Positions 60,871 through 64,000 of a DNA stretch of 64,000 bases are shown here, piece after piece; within the stretch, counting starts at the first letter, position 1; the number at the start of each line of letters is the position of its first letter. The stretch is from Dyella_A sp035685805 (GTDB taxonomy: Bacteria > Pseudomonadota > Gammaproteobacteria > Xanthomonadales > Rhodanobacteraceae). The notes below the pieces were generated by a model that was not told where the DNA came from, ran no database searches, and worked only from the letters and a program-made list of their open reading frames with translations. A program made the position numbers and the translations under genes. The stretch is taken from NCBI RefSeq assembly GCF_035685805.1, contig NZ_DASSAB010000061.1:1-64000 (forward strand), written 5' to 3'.

Positions 60871-62228
60871 GCCGGATGATCGTCTTGCCTCGTCTCACAC
60901 GTGCCGCCTTCGCCGTTGCGCTGGCGCTCATCGGCACGACGTGGATGCCCGCTGCCATGGCGCAGTCGGCGCCCGCACCCGTACCCGCTGCCTCCGCCGC
61001 CGAGCCGCAGGCCATGGACATGGGCGGAATGTCCATGGACGACATGCCGATGCCGGCTTCCTCTTCCAGTACGCCTGCGCCTGCAAATCAGTCGACGTCG
61101 CACGCCCCTGACACGGCGCACGCCGGCCACGCGGCGGATGCCTCATCAATGCCCGACATGGTGTCGATGCCGGGGATGGATCATGTCGCGCATGATGGCC
61201 ACGTGCCGGCGAAGGCATCCTCTTCGATGCCGGGCATGCCGGCCATGGACCACGCGGCCATGTCCGACATGAAATCGATGCCCGGGATGGATCACGCCGC
61301 GCATCATGGCGACGCGCCGGCAGCACCGTCCTCGTCGATGCCGGGCATGCCGGGGATGGACCACGCGGGGACGTCCGACATGCAGTCGATGCCGCACGGC
61401 GACGATCACGCGGCGCACGCCTCATCGATATCCGACATGGCATCGATGCCCGGGATGGACCACGCCGCGCACGGGGCCGGCATGGACGGCATGGCGATGG
61501 GTGCGATGCAGGGCGGCGCGGCGCCGATCGGCGCGCGCAGCCCCGATTACTCGGACGGCTACGCCCACAGCAAGATGCCGGGCATGGACATGGTCGACAG
61601 CGCGCCGTTGGCGATGTTGCTGGTCGATCAGCTCGAGGCCTTTCACGGTCACGACGGCAACGGCCAGGCGTGGGAGCTGCAGGGCTGGTACGGCGGCGAT
61701 GCCGACAAGCTGTGGCTGCGCAGCGAGGGCGAGCGCAGCGGCGGCCGGCTCGAAGACGGCGACATCGAGGCGCTGTGGAGCCACGCCGTGTCACCGTACT
61801 GGGACAGCACGCTCGGCGTGCGGCACGACATCGGCGAAGGCCCGTCGCGCGACTGGCTCGCCGCCGGCGTGCAGGGCCTGGCGCCGTACTGGTTCGACGT
61901 GGAGGCCACGCTCTATCTGGGCACGTCGGGCCGCAGCGCGGCGCGGATACGCGCCAGCTACGACGTGCTGTTCACCCAGCGGCTCATCCTGCAGCCGGAA
62001 TGGGAGGCGAACCTCTACGGTCGCCGCGATCCGGCGCGCGGGCTCGGCCGTGGTGTCACTGACGTACAGTTCGGCCTGCGGCTGCGCTACGAAGTGCGGC
62101 GCGAGTTCGCGCCGTATGTGGGCGTACAGTTCGTGCAGCGCCTGGGCAACACCGCCGACCTCGCCCGCGCGGCCGACCGCCCCGTGTTCGACCGGCAGTT
62201 CGTCGCCGGCCTGCGTTTCTGGTTCTGA
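60867..62228 (+). CDS. copB: Copper-resistance outer-membrane protein CopB with Met/His repeats
   Basis: A 453-aa protein. Signal peptide to about residue 32, a Met/His-rich region (about 50-245), then the CopB barrel domain (about 245-453; MLLVDQLEAFHGHDGNGQAWELQ is cut here to VDQLEAFHG and AWELQGWYGGDADKLW; end AGLRFWF). The N-terminal region has roughly 32 Met and 17 His and contains 37-residue repeats beginning SMPGMDH at residues 100, 137 and 174, with a 19-residue last step. Such motifs bind Cu(I). The ATG overlaps the copA stop. Confidence 0.94.
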   Translation: MSRMIVLPRLTRAAFAVALALIGTTWMPAAMAQSAPAPVPAASAAEPQAMDMGGMSMDDMPMPASSSSTPAPANQSTSHAPDTAHAGHAADASSMPDMVSMPGMDHVAHDGHVPAKASSSMPGMPAMDHAAMSDMKSMPGMDHAAHHGDAPAAPSSSMPGMPGMDHAGTSDMQSMPHGDDHAAHASSISDMASMPGMDHAAHGAGMDGMAMGAMQGGAAPIGARSPDYSDGYAHSKMPGMDMVDSAPLAMLLVDQLEAFHGHDGNGQAWELQGWYGGDADKLWLRSEGERSGGRLEDGDIEALWSHAVSPYWDSTLGVRHDIGEGPSRDWLAAGVQGLAPYWFDVEATLYLGTSGRSAARIRASYDVLFTQRLILQPEWEANLYGRRDPARGLGRGVTDVQFGLRLRYEVRREFAPYVGVQFVQRLGNTADLARAADRPVFDRQFVAGLRFWF

Positions 62229-62243
62229 CCCGGATCATCTGCC

Positions 62244-62873
62244 ATGTCCACCTCGCTTCGATCGTTGTTCCTCGGCGTCCTCGCCACCGTGTTGCTGCTG
62301 GCCGTAGGTGCCGTGGCCTTCGTCTGGTCCGGCCGCTACGACATCGGCGCGGACGCCCCGCACACGCGGCCGGTGTTCGCGCTGATGCAGGCGTTGCGCG
62401 AGCGCTCGATCCGCGCACACGCCGCCGATCTGGTGGTGCCGGATCTGGCCGATCCCCAGCTCGTGCTCAAGGGGGCCGGCCAGTACGCCGCGATGTGCAC
62501 GCAGTGCCATCTCTCCCCGGCAATGGCGGAGTCGGAAATCCACCCGGGCCTGTACCCGCAGCCGCCGAATCTCAGCCGGATGCGGGTCGATCCGAAGCAG
62601 GCGTTCTGGGTGATCAAGCACGGCATCAAGATGAGCGCGATGCCGGCCTGGGGCGCCAGCCACGACGACGCGACGATCTGGTCGATGGTCGCCTTCCTGC
62701 AGCAGCTGCCCGGCATGAGTGCGCAGGAATACAAGGACATCGTGGCGCGGGCGCCGCCGGACGATGACATGGACATGGACGCCGCCACCAACGCGGACCA
62801 TCACTACCACGACCACGACCACGACCACGACCACGGCGGTCACGATCACGACGGCGCACCCGCCGCGCACTGA
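62244..62873 (+). CDS. Membrane-anchored cytochrome c with His-rich tail
   Basis: A 209-aa protein: N-terminal TM anchor (LFLGVLATVLLLAVGAVAFVW), haem site C85-T-Q-C-H89, likely axial Met in MSAMPAWG (about 133), and a C-terminal tail DHHYHDHDHDHDHGGHDHDG with nine histidines in about 17 residues. Small cytochromes of this kind often follow copAB. It may pass electrons from CopA, and the tail may bind copper or zinc; both are inferred. It starts 15 bp after copB. Confidence 0.9.
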   Translation: MSTSLRSLFLGVLATVLLLAVGAVAFVWSGRYDIGADAPHTRPVFALMQALRERSIRAHAADLVVPDLADPQLVLKGAGQYAAMCTQCHLSPAMAESEIHPGLYPQPPNLSRMRVDPKQAFWVIKHGIKMSAMPAWGASHDDATIWSMVAFLQQLPGMSAQEYKDIVARAPPDDDMDMDAATNADHHYHDHDHDHDHGGHDHDGAPAAH

Positions 62874-62894
62874 ACCGTCGGTTTTCGGCGTGGC

Positions 62895-63860
62895 TCAGTG
62901 CGCGTGCGAGAACGCGCACGGCGCGTGCGTGCCGCGGCCGGTTTCGTCCTCGTCGGCGTGATCGGTCTGCAGCGTGACGTGGGTGATCGCGAAGCGCTCG
63001 GCCAGCATCGCCTGCACGGTGCGGCGGGTGGCGTGGCAATCCAGCGCGCGGCTCACGAAGAGATGTGCCGACAGCGCCGGCATGCCCGAGGTAACTTCCC
63101 ACACATGCAGGTCGCGTACCGCGGTGATGCCCTCGACAGCAGCCATTGCCTCGCCGATGGTGTCGGGATCCAGCCCGCGCGGCGCCGCTTCCAGGAACAC
63201 GCGTCCCGAGTCACGCACCAGTGCGTAGCCGGCCTTGAACATCAGCCCCGCCACGACCAGCGCGGCGACGGAGTCGACGCGGTTCCAGCCGGTCCACCAC
63301 ACGATGGCGCCGGCGATGGCGGTAGCGATGAAGGCGTACAGGTCGGTGAGGATGTGCTGGAAGCTGCCTTCCACGTTGAGGCTCTGCCGGTTGGCCTTGC
63401 TCATCACCCACACCGCGACGAGGTTCACGCCGATGCCGACCGTGGCCACCACGGTGACCAGCGCGCCGTCCACCCGCGGGGGCGAAATCAGCCGCACCAC
63501 CGCCTCGATGATGAACCACGCCGAGAGCAGCAGCAGCGACAGCCCATTGATCTGCGCGCTGAGGATTTCCGCCCGCTTGAGCCCGAACGTGTAGCTGCCC
63601 CTGGCCGGTCGCTTGGCCAGGCTCATCGCCCACAGCGCCAGCGCGATCGCCGCCGCGTCGGTGAGCAGGTGGCCGGCATCGGAGATCAGCGCCAGCGAGC
63701 CGGCGATCAGGCCGACCGCCACCTCTACCACCGTAAAGGCCAGCAGCAGGGCCAGCGCCAGAGCGAGATAGCGGCGATCGGCATCCTGCGCGATGGCATG
63801 GCTGTGGCCGTGCTCGTCGCTGCCGTCGTGGTGATCATGAGGGTGCGCGGATGAAGTCAC
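62895..63860 (-). CDS. czcD: CzcD-like cation diffusion facilitator
   Basis: A 321-aa inner-membrane metal/proton antiporter with six TM segments. LALISDAGHLLTDAAAIALAL is the first HxxxD-type metal site, and RVDSVAALVVAGLMFKAGYALVRDS carries the second. A His-rich start (HPHDHHDGSDEHGHSHA) and a C-terminal cytosolic domain (ITAVRDLHVWEVTSGMPALSAHLFV) complete the family pattern. Likely exports zinc, cobalt or cadmium. The start is GTG. It converges on the copper operon, 21 bp from the cytochrome gene. Confidence 0.94.
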   Translation of the reverse strand: MTSSAHPHDHHDGSDEHGHSHAIAQDADRRYLALALALLLAFTVVEVAVGLIAGSLALISDAGHLLTDAAAIALALWAMSLAKRPARGSYTFGLKRAEILSAQINGLSLLLLSAWFIIEAVVRLISPPRVDGALVTVVATVGIGVNLVAVWVMSKANRQSLNVEGSFQHILTDLYAFIATAIAGAIVWWTGWNRVDSVAALVVAGLMFKAGYALVRDSGRVFLEAAPRGLDPDTIGEAMAAVEGITAVRDLHVWEVTSGMPALSAHLFVSRALDCHATRRTVQAMLAERFAITHVTLQTDHADEDETGRGTHAPCAFSHAH

Positions 63861-63947
63861 GTGGAATGCGGGGGGTCGGCGAAAGAGCAGCTGACGATAC
63901 GATGCACCCCCGGCGTTATGCCATCACACGCACCGCGAGCGAGCCCC

Positions 63948-64000
63948 ATGCCCTGGATCATCACCAAGTACCTGATCACCGCTGCAGTGGTGGTCGTGGT
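63948..64000 (+). CDS. Partial gene, perhaps a DUF3147-type membrane protein
   Basis: Only the first 17 residues are inside the window (MPWIITKYLITAAVVVV). They form the start of a hydrophobic segment and resemble the beginning of DUF3147 membrane proteins of about 120 aa. With so little sequence the assignment is weak. GCGAGC upstream may be a poor ribosome binding site. Confidence 0.4.
   Translation, partial: MPWIITKYLITAAVVVV

Noticed and set aside
1..64000. CRISPR arrays, tRNA genes, rRNA genes, insertion sequences and prophage
   Set aside because: No regularly spaced identical repeats with unique spacers, no cloverleaf-like tRNA sequence with its TTCGANNC arm, and no transposase or phage protein were recognised. 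The 160-bp array has no spacers and is degenerate.

Overview
The window is high-GC chromosomal DNA from a gammaproteobacterium of the Xanthomonadales. A Rhodanobacter- or Dyella-like member of the Rhodanobacteraceae fits best. This rests on the gene order lptM-dapF-DUF484-xerC-hslV, on rsmG-parA-parB, on an algZ-algR-hemC block, on a LacI / TonB-dependent receptor / tryptophan-halogenase-like cluster, and on a Xanthomonas-type copL-copA-copB operon. The genus is inferred from gene content only. No tRNA, rRNA, CRISPR array, insertion sequence or prophage gene was seen, and the coding density is that of core chromosome.

Region by region. 0-3.4 kb holds housekeeping genes on the minus strand: lptM, dapF, a DUF484 gene, xerC and hslV. 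3.4-5.5 kb has two tandem paralogous exported Sel1-repeat proteins. 5.6-12.4 kb carries a RimK-like ATP-grasp ligase divergent from a GNAT acetyltransferase, a bacterial lipocalin, aroE, a YkgJ cysteine-cluster protein, and a TonB-domain protein beside a lipoprotein that share one domain. 12.4-18.8 kb has a tyrosine-phosphatase-like protein, a gamma carbonic anhydrase, a patatin phospholipase with a cyclic-nucleotide-binding domain, oligopeptidase A, exonuclease III and a UPF0149 protein. 18.8-19.9 kb is a non-coding array of about six degenerate 110-160 bp units built on ATTCCCGCG/CGCGGGAAT palindromes.

20-31.8 kb is a carbohydrate-use locus read on the minus strand: LacI regulator, TonB-dependent receptor, flavin halogenase-like protein, glucoamylase-family (GH144-like) hydrolase, sugar-binding lipoprotein, two permeases and gluconokinase. 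Pirin lies convergent at its end. The hydrolase, binding protein and permeases are joined by 4-bp start/stop overlaps. 32.2-41.8 kb holds a short SPFH protein, rsmG-parA-parB, a glycosyltransferase, a DUF488 protein, an RssA-type patatin, an SLC13 permease with TrkA-C domains, a WYL regulator and a divergent membrane protein. 41.8-49.9 kb holds a DUF481 outer-membrane protein, hemC, the AlgZ/AlgR two-component pair, a carboxylesterase, an S9 peptidase and a membrane protein.

49.9-53.3 kb is a sulfide/persulfide detoxification operon of the bigR type: two YeeE/YedE half-transporters, an MBL-fold persulfide-dioxygenase-like enzyme, a DUF442 sulfurtransferase-like protein, an ArsR regulator with the two switch cysteines, and a TauE/SafE exporter. 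It has a perfect inverted repeat at its promoter. 53.5-58.4 kb is a MarR-controlled tripartite drug efflux operon (outer-membrane lipoprotein, EmrA-like, EmrB-like). 58.5-62.9 kb is copper resistance: copL, copA, copB and a His-tailed cytochrome c, followed by a convergent CzcD-like metal exporter. Sulfide, copper and drug defence therefore sit side by side in the last 14 kb.

Nothing here is clearly a wholly new system. The most informative unexplained structures are the palindrome-based repeat array, the shared-domain TonB/lipoprotein pair, hairpins placed between operon genes, and a set of promoters whose -10 boxes lie 6-8 bases from the start codon, which suggests leaderless mRNAs.
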